DNA from: an uncultured Bacteroides sp.
GTDB taxonomy: Bacteria > Bacteroidota > Bacteroidia > Bacteroidales > Bacteroidaceae
Direction: 5' to 3'
Assembly: GCF_963678425.1 (NCBI RefSeq)
Contig: NZ_OY782857.1
Span: 35,001 to 99,000, forward strand
Length of the DNA: 64,000 nt
This document shows positions 18,504 through 27,275 of the stretch, in pieces. A program made the position numbers and the translations under genes. How positions within the stretch are numbered: the first letter of the stretch is position 1; each line of letters opens with the position of its first letter. The notes under the pieces are model-generated. The model was not told the origin of the DNA. It saw only the letters and a program-made list of their open reading frames with translations, and did no database searches.

Positions 18504-19418
18504 TTATTTAAGTTTGAAATAGTAAGTGATTGTTCCTGTTTGATTATTTAATCCGCTCACGTTGTTAAACCGTGCTTTCTTAGCTGCATCCTCAGCTGCC
18601 TTGCGAAGAGCCGGATTTGTTGTATTCGTCATTTTGTTGATACTTGTTCTAATCACCTGACCTGAGGGATTCACCACAATTGTAACAACAACTTTTCCTT
18701 CTTCCCTTACATTATAGCTAGGACGTGGTAAACCTCCGGGGCCTAACGAACGTCCGTCAAGATCAAAAGAGCCATTGCCCGAACCGTTACCCGTACCATA
18801 TCCAGTACCTGAGCCCGTTCCTCTTCCGGTTTCAGAATTTCCTCTGGAACCATCACCCGTTCCTGCTCCGGTTGTACCTGCACCCTTCCCACCTAAAGAC
18901 TTCGCTCTTCCAAAAGCACTGGAAGCAAGTTTATTGGCTGCAGCCGCCGAAGCTTTTTCAGCCTTATCATTTTCCTCGTCTGCCGTTTGCTGTACAATCT
19001 TAATCTGACTCGATTTTACATTACTATTTACCTTTGAAGAAGTTCCTACCGGAAGAGTTTCTCCTTTGATAACCGGAGCAGCGCCCGGAGCTTCTGCCGA
19101 AGCCTTATGTTGCTTAGGCGCACCACCACCTTTTCTGGCAGCTTCACCATACTTAGGTTTTGGCTTTTCAACAGGCATAGGTTCTTCCAATAAAGAGATC
19201 GTTGAAACTTCAGTGACCACTTCCGTTTGTTTTGGAGTAGTAATCTCATTAATTTTAAGCATACTAAATCCGATCAGCACAACAACGAAAATAATAAAAA
19301 AAGAGCGATTATGCCTTGCCGCAGCGTCAAGACGCATTCTATAAGCTCCATATTCACGGTTTCTACCTTGAAATATCAAGTCGCACCATTCCTTAGATGT
19401 TAAATTATTCTTTGCCAT
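18504..19418 (-). CDS. TonB-family energy transducer
   Basis: 304 aa. A short cytoplasmic N-terminus (NLTSKEWCDLIFQGRNREYG, typical of Bacteroidetes TonB) is followed by one membrane segment at about 39-54 (RSFFIIFVVVLIGFSM). A periplasmic Pro/Ala/Gly-rich spacer follows, with a marked Gly/Thr/Ser run (about 175-225). The C-terminal TonB-like domain has GKVVVTIVVNPSGQVIRTS and ends TITYYFKLK. It probably couples the proton gradient to outer-membrane receptors. No ExbB/ExbD genes lie next to it in this window. Confidence 0.88.
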   Translation of the reverse strand: MAKNNLTSKEWCDLIFQGRNREYGAYRMRLDAAARHNRSFFIIFVVVLIGFSMLKINEITTPKQTEVVTEVSTISLLEEPMPVEKPKPKYGEAARKGGGAPKQHKASAEAPGAAPVIKGETLPVGTSSKVNSNVKSSQIKIVQQTADEENDKAEKASAAAANKLASSAFGRAKSLGGKGAGTTGAGTGDGSRGNSETGRGTGSGTGYGTGNGSGNGSFDLDGRSLGPGGLPRPSYNVREEGKVVVTIVVNPSGQVIRTSINKMTNTTNPALRKAAEDAAKKARFNNVSGLNNQTGTITYYFKLK

Positions 19419-19484
19419 TTTTACTATCTTATTTATGCGCTACCTGCAATTAATATTTAATAAACGAAAGGCGCATTCAGAAAG

Positions 19485-20198
19485 TTATCGCAGACATTTC
19501 TTATATTCCTGAATTGCTTTTTCCAGTCCCAGATAAAGTGCATCGCTAATCAGTTGATGCCCTATGGACACCTCATCTATCCACGGAATATTCTGGTAAA
19601 GATAATTCAGATTCACTAAGCTAAGGTCATGACCTGCATTTAATCCTAAGCCCAGATTTCGTGCTACTTTTGCTGCTTCCACAAAAGGTTTTATAGCAGC
19701 CTCCCGATCTTTCTCATAAAGAGTAGCATAAGGTTCTGTATAGAGTTCTACTCTATCAGCTCCCGCCTTAGCAGCATATTCTACCATTTCAACATCCGGA
19801 GCAACAAATACAGAGGTCCGTATTCCTACACGGGTAAATAGATCAAGCACTTCAGTGAGAAATACCAGATTCTTTTTTGTATCCCATCCAGCATTAGAGG
19901 TTAGTTGAGCTGGTTCGTCCGGAACCAATGTTACCTGATTTGGTTTTACCTGTAGCACTAGTTCTATAAACTCAGGAGAAGGATAGCCCTCAATATTGAA
20001 CTCTGTTTTCAGCAAAGGGCGTATTTCATATACATCGGATCGACGAATATGCCTCTCATCGGGTCGGGGATGAACTGTGATTCCATCCGCGCCAAACAAT
20101 TCACAATCTAATGCCACTTTTGTCACATTAGGAGTATTTCCCCCTCTTGCATTTCGAAGAGTTGCAACTTTATTGATATTTACACTAAGCTTTGTCAT
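19485..20198 (-). CDS. pdxJ: pyridoxine 5'-phosphate synthase
   Basis: Last step of de novo vitamin B6 synthesis (DXP-dependent). 237 aa. Begins MTKLSVNINKVATLRNARGG; HPRPDERHIR, NIEGYPS, ELYTEPYA and GLNAGHDL are the conserved TIM-barrel motifs. 66 bp upstream of the TonB-family gene on the same strand, divergent from nadK. Its -7 box is at 20317-20324. Confidence 0.96.
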   Translation of the reverse strand: MTKLSVNINKVATLRNARGGNTPNVTKVALDCELFGADGITVHPRPDERHIRRSDVYEIRPLLKTEFNIEGYPSPEFIELVLQVKPNQVTLVPDEPAQLTSNAGWDTKKNLVFLTEVLDLFTRVGIRTSVFVAPDVEMVEYAAKAGADRVELYTEPYATLYEKDREAAIKPFVEAAKVARNLGLGLNAGHDLSLVNLNYLYQNIPWIDEVSIGHQLISDALYLGLEKAIQEYKKCLR

Positions 20199-20316
20199 AA
20201 TAATTCTATCTATAATAAGAATCTTTTGATTTTTTTTGATAATAAAGAAAAAACAGCTGCGATTATAGCAGCAAAACGAAAAAGATTCCCCAAATTTGCA
20301 TATAACGTATCAAATG

Positions 20317-20324
20317 CAAAAGTA
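20317..20324 (-). promoter_or_regulatory. pdxJ -7 box
   Basis: TACTTTTG on the minus strand fits TAnnTTTG, about 120 bp upstream of the pdxJ start in the divergent pdxJ/nadK region. No -33 TTTG at 19-20 bp. Confidence 0.45.
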
Positions 20325-20398
20325 ATAGGATTTACCGAATACTGAATAATTTGCATCGAAAAGATTCATAAAAAGTAATTACTTAAATTTAGAATAAA

Positions 20399-21274
20399 AT
20401 GAAATTCGCTATTTTCGGTAACTGTTTTCAAGCGAAGAAATCGCTACACGCTGAGAATCTGTTTACTCTACTGAGACAACATGGAGCAGAGATTTTCGTG
20501 GATTGGGAATTTTACGATTTTCTGACTAAGGATCTTCATTTTACTCCTAAAGTAAGCGGGTTGATAGGCAATGACGATTTTAAAGCAGACATGGTAATCA
20601 GCATTGGAGGAGACGGAACATTTCTGAAAGCAGCCAGCAGAGTGGGTAGAAAAAACATACCTATTCTAGGTATCAATACAGGCAGGCTTGGTTTTCTTGC
20701 AGACATCTCTCCCGAAGAGATGGACGCCACTTTTAATGAAATACACAAAGGGCAGTATAGAGTGGAAGACCGCAGTGTGCTGCAATTAAAAACCTCTTCA
20801 GATGAAATTGGGGGTTATCCTTATGCCTTGAATGAAATTGCCATTCTCAAACGAGACAGCTCGTCCATGATTTCCATCCACACATCAATCAATGACGCAT
20901 ATCTTACCACATACCAGGCAGATGGATTGGTTATCTCCACCCCTACCGGATCAACCGCTTATTCACTAAGCGTAGGGGGACCGATTATTGTACCTCATTC
21001 AAATACAATTGCCATTACTCCGGTAGCTCCGCATAGTTTGAACATTAGACCAATAGTAATTCGGGACGATTGGGAGATCACACTTGATGTGGAAAGTCGC
21101 AGCCATAATTTTCTGATAGCAATTGACGGCCGCAGCGAATCATGCAACGAAAACAGTCGTCTTACCATACGAAAAGCAGACTATAACATAAAGGTTGTGA
21201 AGCGATACAATCACGTTTTTTTCGACACATTACGTACTAAGATGATGTGGGGAATTGATAACCGCTCCCTATAA
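20399..21274 (+). CDS. nadK: NAD kinase
   Basis: Phosphorylates NAD to NADP. 291 aa. The catalytic GGDGT motif is at residues 70-74 (ISIGGDGTFL), followed by GINTGRLGFLAD, LNEIAILK and the NAD-binding STPTGSTAYSLSVGGPI. The start MKFAIFGNCF is the only in-frame ATG that fits the family. It ends before a strong terminator shared with convergent mdh. Confidence 0.97.
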   Translation: MKFAIFGNCFQAKKSLHAENLFTLLRQHGAEIFVDWEFYDFLTKDLHFTPKVSGLIGNDDFKADMVISIGGDGTFLKAASRVGRKNIPILGINTGRLGFLADISPEEMDATFNEIHKGQYRVEDRSVLQLKTSSDEIGGYPYALNEIAILKRDSSSMISIHTSINDAYLTTYQADGLVISTPTGSTAYSLSVGGPIIVPHSNTIAITPVAPHSLNIRPIVIRDDWEITLDVESRSHNFLIAIDGRSESCNENSRLTIRKADYNIKVVKRYNHVFFDTLRTKMMWGIDNRSL

Positions 21275-21292
21275 TAGTCTTACATTTATTGA

Positions 21293-21341
21293 AAATAAAA
21301 GAGGCAACAACCTGCAGCAGGTGTTGCCTCTTTTATTTATT
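21293..21341. terminator. bidirectional terminator between nadK and mdh
   Basis: A long hairpin: AAAAGAGGCAACAACCTGC pairs with GCAGGTGTTGCCTCTTTT (one bulged A), flanked by A-rich and T-rich runs. It lies between the convergent stops at 21274 and 21358 and can stop transcription from both sides. Confidence 0.93.
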
Positions 21342-21357
21342 ATAATGGGAGCAATTA

Positions 21358-22299
21358 TTAGATTGCTTTCATTTCAGTCAATACATTGTTTGTTTTACGA
21401 ACAGCTGCTGCACTTTTAGCAAAAAGTTCTTTTTCTTCTGCATTCAGCTGAAGTCCAACTACCTTTTCAACACCGTTACGACCGATGATTGCAGGAACAC
21501 CAATACAAATGTCAGATTCACCATATTCACCATCCAAAGCTATGCAAGAAGGGATCATCTTCTTCTGGTTCTTAACAATAGATTCAACAACATATGCTCC
21601 AGCAGCACCTGGTGCATACCATGCAGATGTTCCAAGAAGACCTGTTAAAGTAGCTCCACCAACCATTGTAGATTTAACTACTTCGTCAATTTTTTCTGCA
21701 CTTAAGAAATTGCTTACTGGAAGACCTTTGTATGTAGCAAAACGAGCTAAAGGAATCATTGTTGTATCACCATGACCACCGATTACCATGCCTTCTACTT
21801 CGTTAGCATTGCAACCTAATGCCTGAGACAAGAAATATTTGAAACGTGAGCTATCCAAAGCACCGCCCATACCAATAATTCTATTCTTTGGTAAACCAAG
21901 AGACTTAAGAGAAAGATAAGTCATGGTATCCATTGGGTTAGAAATTACAACGATGATGGCATCTGGAGAATATTTCAAAATGCTTCCGGCTACTGATTTA
22001 ACGATACCAGCATTTACACCGATAAGTTCTTCACGAGTCATTCCTGGTTTACGAGGAATTCCTGAAGTAATAACAACTACATCTGAATTTGCTGTTTTAG
22101 CATAATCATTAGTACAACCAACAATTGTTGTGTCGAATCCCAACAACTGAGCTGTCTGCATCATATCCATTGCTTTACCTTCAGATACACCTTCTTTAAC
22201 ATCAAGCATTACTACTTCGTCTGCTACTTCATTGAAGGCTAGAACATTTGCACATGTAGCTCCTACGTTACCTGCGCCAACTACGGTTACTTTTGACAT
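21358..22299 (-). CDS. mdh: malate dehydrogenase
   Basis: NAD-dependent malate/oxaloacetate interconversion. 313 aa, of the LDH-like MDH group. Rossmann motif VGAGNVGATCA (residues 5-15), VITSGIPRKPGMTREEL with the substrate Arg, NPMDTMTY, and catalytic His in IGGHGDTTMIP. In Bacteroides this enzyme serves the reductive branch to fumarate and succinate. A single gene with its own -7 box (22352-22359). Confidence 0.97.
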   Translation of the reverse strand: MSKVTVVGAGNVGATCANVLAFNEVADEVVMLDVKEGVSEGKAMDMMQTAQLLGFDTTIVGCTNDYAKTANSDVVVITSGIPRKPGMTREELIGVNAGIVKSVAGSILKYSPDAIIVVISNPMDTMTYLSLKSLGLPKNRIIGMGGALDSSRFKYFLSQALGCNANEVEGMVIGGHGDTTMIPLARFATYKGLPVSNFLSAEKIDEVVKSTMVGGATLTGLLGTSAWYAPGAAGAYVVESIVKNQKKMIPSCIALDGEYGESDICIGVPAIIGRNGVEKVVGLQLNAEEKELFAKSAAAVRKTNNVLTEMKAI

Positions 22300-22351
22300 A
22301 ATATATATTTTTTAAATAAAGTTGATAATACTTTTTTTTTAAATAACTGTG

Positions 22352-22359
22352 CAAATTTA
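22352..22359 (-). promoter_or_regulatory. mdh -7 box
   Basis: Minus-strand TAAATTTG fits TAnnTTTG and lies 53 bp before the mdh ATG. The -33 region is not clear. Confidence 0.45.
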
Positions 22360-22446
22360 CAATCTTATTCCAATTAAAGAAAAATTTCCAGAATAAAATA
22401 CGTTAATTCCTTTAAAGGAGATCACAATATAAAAACGAAGAATGTT

Positions 22447-22478
22447 TTTGCTAATCAATATTAAAAACACTATTTTTG
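22447..22478 (+). promoter_or_regulatory. promoter of the coiled-coil membrane protein gene
   Basis: TTTG at 22447-22450 and TATTTTTG at 22471-22478, 20 bp apart, followed by the ATG at 22516. Confidence 0.65.
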
Positions 22479-22515
22479 CACCGTTTTACAAAACAATTAT
22501 TAGGCATATAATATT

Positions 22516-23394
22516 ATGAATAAGAAATCAACATGGATAGTGGCTATTATCACTACCATTTTAATTATTACAATAGCAGGTATTACCTACTTATTTCTCC
22601 GTTCTGAAAAAGAGAAAAAGGAATTGGTTCAAAATTTTGAGTTAGACAAGAAAGACCTGGAAAATGAATACACCGGATTTGCCAAACAATATGATGAATT
22701 AAAGTTTATCACTTCAAATGATTCTCTCTCCAACCTTTTAAGCGAAGAACAGGTAAAGGTGCAACGATTGCTGGAACAACTCCGTTCGGTAAAAGCAACC
22801 AATGCTTCTGAAATAAGACGATTAAAGAAAGAACTGGCATTGCTTCGTAAGGTAATGATTGGATATGTTAATCAGATCGATTCTCTAAACCGTCTAAACA
22901 AGGAACTCACAACTGAAAATCAGGAAGTTAAACAAAAATACCAGAGTGCTACACAGCAAATCAGCAACCTGTCTGAAGAAAAGAAAAACCTGCACAACAA
23001 AGTAACCTTAGCTGCCCAACTGGATGCTACAAACATTACATTCCTGGCAAAGAACAAAAAAGGAAAACAAGCTAAAAAGGTGAAAGATATTGTAAAATTC
23101 CAGATTGGATTTACAATAGTGAAGAACATTACTGCAGAAGCTGGAAACAAAACAATTTATATCCGCATCACAAAACCGGACAATGATGTATTGACTAGAA
23201 ATAGTGGAAATACGTTCCCCTACGAAAACAAGAGCCTAAGCTATTCCATAAAGAAATACGTTGAGTATACTGGTGAAGAACAGTCTGTTACAGTATTCTG
23301 GGATGTAGAAGAGTTCTTATATGCCGGTTCTTATGGAGTTGATATTTTTGCTGATGGCAATTTAATAGGCTCTAAGAGGTTTACGATAGAATAG
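22516..23394 (+). CDS. membrane-anchored coiled-coil protein, function unknown
   Basis: 292 aa. A short cytoplasmic N-terminus, one membrane segment at about residues 7-28 (TWIVAIITTILIITIAGITYLF), then charged, Leu-heptad-rich sequence from about 30 to 175 predicted to form a coiled coil. A compact C-terminal domain of about 110 residues follows (FQIGFTIVKNITAEAGNKTI...FADGNLIGSKRFTIE) that looks beta-rich. I do not recognise the family with certainty. It has its own promoter and terminator, so it is a single-gene unit. Confidence 0.8.
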   Translation: MNKKSTWIVAIITTILIITIAGITYLFLRSEKEKKELVQNFELDKKDLENEYTGFAKQYDELKFITSNDSLSNLLSEEQVKVQRLLEQLRSVKATNASEIRRLKKELALLRKVMIGYVNQIDSLNRLNKELTTENQEVKQKYQSATQQISNLSEEKKNLHNKVTLAAQLDATNITFLAKNKKGKQAKKVKDIVKFQIGFTIVKNITAEAGNKTIYIRITKPDNDVLTRNSGNTFPYENKSLSYSIKKYVEYTGEEQSVTVFWDVEEFLYAGSYGVDIFADGNLIGSKRFTIE

Positions 23395-23415
23395 CAAGGA
23401 CTTATTTCCTTGCTA
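23392..23415 (+). terminator. terminator of the coiled-coil protein gene
   Basis: Stem TAGCAAGGA / TCCTTGCTA with a 6-nt loop, beginning at the stop codon; followed by A/T-rich sequence. Confidence 0.7.
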
Positions 23416-23436
23416 AAATAAAAAAGTTTAAATCAT

Positions 23437-23467
23437 TTTGTCAGTTGGCAAAATCGAACTATTTTTG
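23437..23467 (+). promoter_or_regulatory. promoter of the TolC/HlyD export operon
   Basis: TTTG (23437-23440) and TATTTTTG (23460-23467) with a 19-bp spacer. The leader to the ATG at 23592 is about 110 nt, long enough to hold regulation, but no riboswitch fold was recognised. Confidence 0.7.
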
Positions 23468-23591
23468 CATCGTTGTTTATGCAATTATTTGCTGCGCATG
23501 TTTGCGTTTCTATAAATAATTGCAGCATAACAAACAGGAATGAATTGCTTTCCCTAAAGAATCATATTTTATTCATAATGTTTAAGATGCA

Positions 23592-25076
23592 ATGAAAAGA
23601 TCACTCAGTTTAGTTTTACTGTTAAGTATTACTTGCTCATTAAGTTCGCAAGAAGTTTTAAGTTTAGATAGTTGTCGTGCATTAGCTCTTGCTAACAATA
23701 AAGACTTACGAATTGGCAATGAAAAAATAAAAGCGGCATACTATGATAGAAAAGCCGCATTTACAAACTATCTACCCAACATCTCTGCAACAGGTTCTTA
23801 TATGCGCAATGAAAAAAACATTGCGCTTCTTGGAGAAGATAAGTTCCTGCCAATAGGAGCATTAACGTCAAACGGAACCTTTGGATATACTCCAGGAGCC
23901 GGACAAGTACAAGAGATTCAGCTCCCTACGGGGCAATGGGTACCTACAGACGCAAGTGGAACACCTTTCAATCCGACCAAAAATCCGGAGAAGCTTGTCT
24001 GGAAACAATACACTACCATTCCAAAAGAGCAATTCGAGTTCGATACCAAAAATGTTTATGCTGGAGCAATCACTCTAACTCAGCCCATTTATATGGGTGG
24101 TAAAATCAGAGCTTACAATAAAATAACTCAATACGCTGAAGAGCTGGCTAAAAGTCAGCATAAATCAGGTATGCAGGAGGTTATTTTAAATACTGATCAG
24201 GCATATTGGCAAGTAGTGTCGCTCGTGAATAAAAAGAAACTGGCTGAAGGCTATCTGGAACTTCTAAAAAAGTTGGAAAGCGATGTCGATAAAATGATTA
24301 CCGAAGGAGTTGCGACAAAGGCCGACGGACTTTCCATAAAAGTAAAAGTCAACGAAGCCGAGATGACACTCACAAAAGTAGAAGACGGTTTAAGTCTTTC
24401 CAGAATGCTGCTCTGTCAGATCTGCGGTATTGATTTAACAACCCCTATTAAGTTATCGGACGAGACTATTAATGATATATCTGTTAATCCTTCCGTTGGA
24501 GTAGCCGACATAGACATGGCATACAAGAACCGCCCGGAGTTGAAAAGTCTGGAATTAGCTACAAATATTTATAATCAGAAAATAAACGTGACTCGTTCTG
24601 AGTTCCTTCCTTCTGTGGCTTTAATTGGAAATTACATCGTAAGCAATCCTTCTATATACAATGGATTTGAAAATAAGTTCGGTGGACAATGGAATGTTGG
24701 TGTAATGGTTAAAATTCCTATCTGGCATTGGAAAGAAGGTATTTATAAAGTAAATGCGGCAAAGGCAGAGGCACGGGTCGCTCAATTCCAATTGGATGAT
24801 GCAAAAGAAAAGATTCAGTTACAGGTAAACCAATCGGCTTATAAAGTAAATGAAGCATCCAGGAAACTTACCATGGCAGAGAAGAACATGGAAAAAGCTG
24901 ATGAAAATTTACGCTACGCTACTTTAGGCTTTGAAGAAGGAGTTATACCTCCAAGCAATGTACTCGAAGCACACACAGCCTGGCTATCCGCTCAATCTGA
25001 AAAAATAGATGCACAAATTGACGTTAAACTGACCAAGATATACCTACAGAAATCATTAGGGACATTGGCAAAATGA
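23592..25076 (+). CDS. TolC-family outer-membrane efflux protein
   Basis: 494 aa. Signal peptide (MKRSLSLVLLLSITCSLSSQ) then two repeated OEP domains: an N-terminal half starting SLDSCRALALANNKDLRIGN and a C-terminal half around NRPELKSLELATNIYNQKIN. Long alpha-helical, Lys/Glu-rich segments match the periplasmic tunnel. It would form the outer-membrane channel of a tripartite exporter with the next three genes. It lies 19 bp before the HlyD-like gene. Confidence 0.93.
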   Translation: MKRSLSLVLLLSITCSLSSQEVLSLDSCRALALANNKDLRIGNEKIKAAYYDRKAAFTNYLPNISATGSYMRNEKNIALLGEDKFLPIGALTSNGTFGYTPGAGQVQEIQLPTGQWVPTDASGTPFNPTKNPEKLVWKQYTTIPKEQFEFDTKNVYAGAITLTQPIYMGGKIRAYNKITQYAEELAKSQHKSGMQEVILNTDQAYWQVVSLVNKKKLAEGYLELLKKLESDVDKMITEGVATKADGLSIKVKVNEAEMTLTKVEDGLSLSRMLLCQICGIDLTTPIKLSDETINDISVNPSVGVADIDMAYKNRPELKSLELATNIYNQKINVTRSEFLPSVALIGNYIVSNPSIYNGFENKFGGQWNVGVMVKIPIWHWKEGIYKVNAAKAEARVAQFQLDDAKEKIQLQVNQSAYKVNEASRKLTMAEKNMEKADENLRYATLGFEEGVIPPSNVLEAHTAWLSAQSEKIDAQIDVKLTKIYLQKSLGTLAK

Positions 25077-25095
25077 TATAAAAAAAACAAATAAT

Positions 25096-26088
25096 ATGGC
25101 ATCACAAAAATCACAAAACAGCAATATGATGCTGGCATTTATTACCCTGCTTGGGGTTATTGCAATAGTTGCTTTAGTAGGTTTCTTTATGCTGAGAAAA
25201 GGACCTGAGATTATTCAAGGACAAGCAGAAGTGACTGAATATAGGGTTTCCAGTAAAGTTCCAGGAAGAATTCTGGAATTCAGAGTGAAAGAAGGTGATA
25301 AAGTGAAGGCTGGTGATACACTGGCCATACTTGAAGCGCCCGAAGTTGCTGCAAAAATGATACAGGCACAAGCTGCTGAGTCTGCTGCACAGGCGCAAAA
25401 TCAGAAAGCGATCAAAGGTGCCCGTTCTGAACAAATTCAAACAGCTTATGAAATGTGGCAAAAAGCTAAAGCCGGAGTGGATATTGCAGAAAAGTCTTAT
25501 AAAAGAGTGAAAAATCTTTTTGAACAGGGCGTAATGTCTGCTCAGAAAATGGACGAACTCACTGCACAGCGAGATGCTGCCATTGCTACAGAAAAAGCGG
25601 CTCATGCACAATATTCTATGGCTAAGAACGGAGCAGAACGTGAAGATAAACTTGCAGCGTCGGCATTGGTTGACAGAGCAAAAGGTGCTGTTGCCGAAGT
25701 TGAGTCATATGTAAAGGAAACAGTTTTAATAGCTCCAATGGGAGGAGAAATCAGTGAAATATTTCCTAAATTGGGAGAACTGGTGGGAACCGGTGCGCCA
25801 ATCATGAATGTGGCTAATATGGATGATATGTGGGTAACCTTCAATGTTCGTGAAGATCTTCTAAACAGCCTAACTGTTGGATCTGAATTTACATCCATTA
25901 TTCCTTCTATGAATAATAAAGAAGCGAAACTGAAGGTGTATTTCATGAAAGATCTGGGAACTTATGCAGCATGGAAAGCAACTAAGACAACCGGACAGTT
26001 TGACTTAAAAACATTTGAAGTTCGTGCACATCTGGTTGAAAAGATTAATAATCTCCGTCCGGGAATGTCTGTTATCATTAAGAAATAA
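25096..26088 (+). CDS. HlyD-family periplasmic adaptor (membrane fusion protein)
   Basis: 330 aa. One membrane anchor at about 12-33 (MMLAFITLLGVIAIVALVGFFM), then a biotinyl-lipoyl-like half (YRVSSKVPGRILEFRVKEGDKVKAGDTL), an Ala/Gln-rich helical hairpin (about 85-195), the second lipoyl half (LIAPMGGEISEIFPKLGELV) and a beta-barrel region. It links the inner-membrane permeases to TolC. It is related to the YbhG/EmrA type. Confidence 0.93.
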   Translation: MASQKSQNSNMMLAFITLLGVIAIVALVGFFMLRKGPEIIQGQAEVTEYRVSSKVPGRILEFRVKEGDKVKAGDTLAILEAPEVAAKMIQAQAAESAAQAQNQKAIKGARSEQIQTAYEMWQKAKAGVDIAEKSYKRVKNLFEQGVMSAQKMDELTAQRDAAIATEKAAHAQYSMAKNGAEREDKLAASALVDRAKGAVAEVESYVKETVLIAPMGGEISEIFPKLGELVGTGAPIMNVANMDDMWVTFNVREDLLNSLTVGSEFTSIIPSMNNKEAKLKVYFMKDLGTYAAWKATKTTGQFDLKTFEVRAHLVEKINNLRPGMSVIIKK

Positions 26089-26090
26089 AT

Positions 26091-27275
26091 ATGATGGAAG
26101 TAAAACAAAAGAAGTATATTAGTCTCTGGCAGGTCATGAAGCGCGAATGCAAGCGTTTGGTATCTCGCCCGCTTTATCTCTTTTGTATGGTTATTGCACC
26201 TCTTTTTTGCTATATATTCTTTACCACTTTAATGCAATCAGGGCTTCCTACAGACTTGCCAATTGGTGCTGTCGATTTAGACAATTCGTCTACTTCCCGT
26301 TCTATACTTCGAAATCTTGATGCATTTGAACAAACAAATATTGTATCCAGATATGAGAGCTTTGATGAGGCAAGAATAGCCATGCAGCGAGGAGATATCT
26401 ACGGTTTCTTTTATATTCCTGAAGATTTGGCTTCAAAGGCCATCAGTAGTCGTCAGCCTAGAATATCCTTCTACACCAATAATTCTTATTTGATAGCAGG
26501 TTCTTTGCTTTTCAAAGACATGAAAATGATGTCGGAACTTGCAGGTGGTGCTTTGGCACGCGCCACACTTTACGCTAAGGGCGCTACAGAAGAGCAGGCA
26601 ATGGTGGCATTACAACCAATAGTAATAGATACCCACCCTCTAAATAATCCGTGGCTAAACTATTCTGTTTATCTATGTAACACGCTTGTTCCCGGGGTAT
26701 TAATGTTGCTCATATTCATGACAACAGTCTATTCTATCGGAGTGGAGATCAAGGACCAAACTGCCAGAGAATGGCTGCGATTGGGCCATAAATCTATCTA
26801 CATATCATTAGCGGGAAAGCTGATACCACAAACTGTAGTATTCTTCGTAATGAGTATTTTTTATAATACATATCTCTACGGATATTTACATTTCCCATGC
26901 AACAGTGGCATTTTACCGATGATTTTTGCTTCTTTGCTGTTGGTTCTTGCATCACAGGCTTGTGGAGTAGTAATGATTGGAGCCTTCCCGTCTTTACGTC
27001 TGGGACTGAGTTTTGCCTCACTTTGGGGAGTTATCTCTTTTTCCATTTCAGGATTTTCATTTCCTGTTATGGCTATGCACCCGGTACTTCAGGCACTCTC
27101 AAACCTATTCCCGTTAAGGCATTATTTCTTAATTTATGTGGATCAGGCTCTGAACGGATACAGCATGGTATATTCCTGGACCAATTATATGGCACTACTG
27201 CTATTTATAATGTTGCCGTTTGCTGTAATGCCACGACTAAAGAATGCTTTAATTTCTTATAAATATATGCCATAA
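26091..27275 (+). CDS. ABC-2 type permease, first of pair
   Basis: 394 aa. One N-terminal membrane helix (about 29-47), a large extracytoplasmic domain (50-190), then about five C-terminal helices, the ABC-2 (YhhJ/YbhS-like) layout. It starts 2 bp after the adaptor stop; the second Met (26094) is an equal choice. The stop overlaps the next start by one base. No nucleotide-binding protein is encoded in the operon, so the energy source must come from elsewhere or not be ATP. Confidence 0.88.
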   Translation: MMEVKQKKYISLWQVMKRECKRLVSRPLYLFCMVIAPLFCYIFFTTLMQSGLPTDLPIGAVDLDNSSTSRSILRNLDAFEQTNIVSRYESFDEARIAMQRGDIYGFFYIPEDLASKAISSRQPRISFYTNNSYLIAGSLLFKDMKMMSELAGGALARATLYAKGATEEQAMVALQPIVIDTHPLNNPWLNYSVYLCNTLVPGVLMLLIFMTTVYSIGVEIKDQTAREWLRLGHKSIYISLAGKLIPQTVVFFVMSIFYNTYLYGYLHFPCNSGILPMIFASLLLVLASQACGVVMIGAFPSLRLGLSFASLWGVISFSISGFSFPVMAMHPVLQALSNLFPLRHYFLIYVDQALNGYSMVYSWTNYMALLLFIMLPFAVMPRLKNALISYKYMP

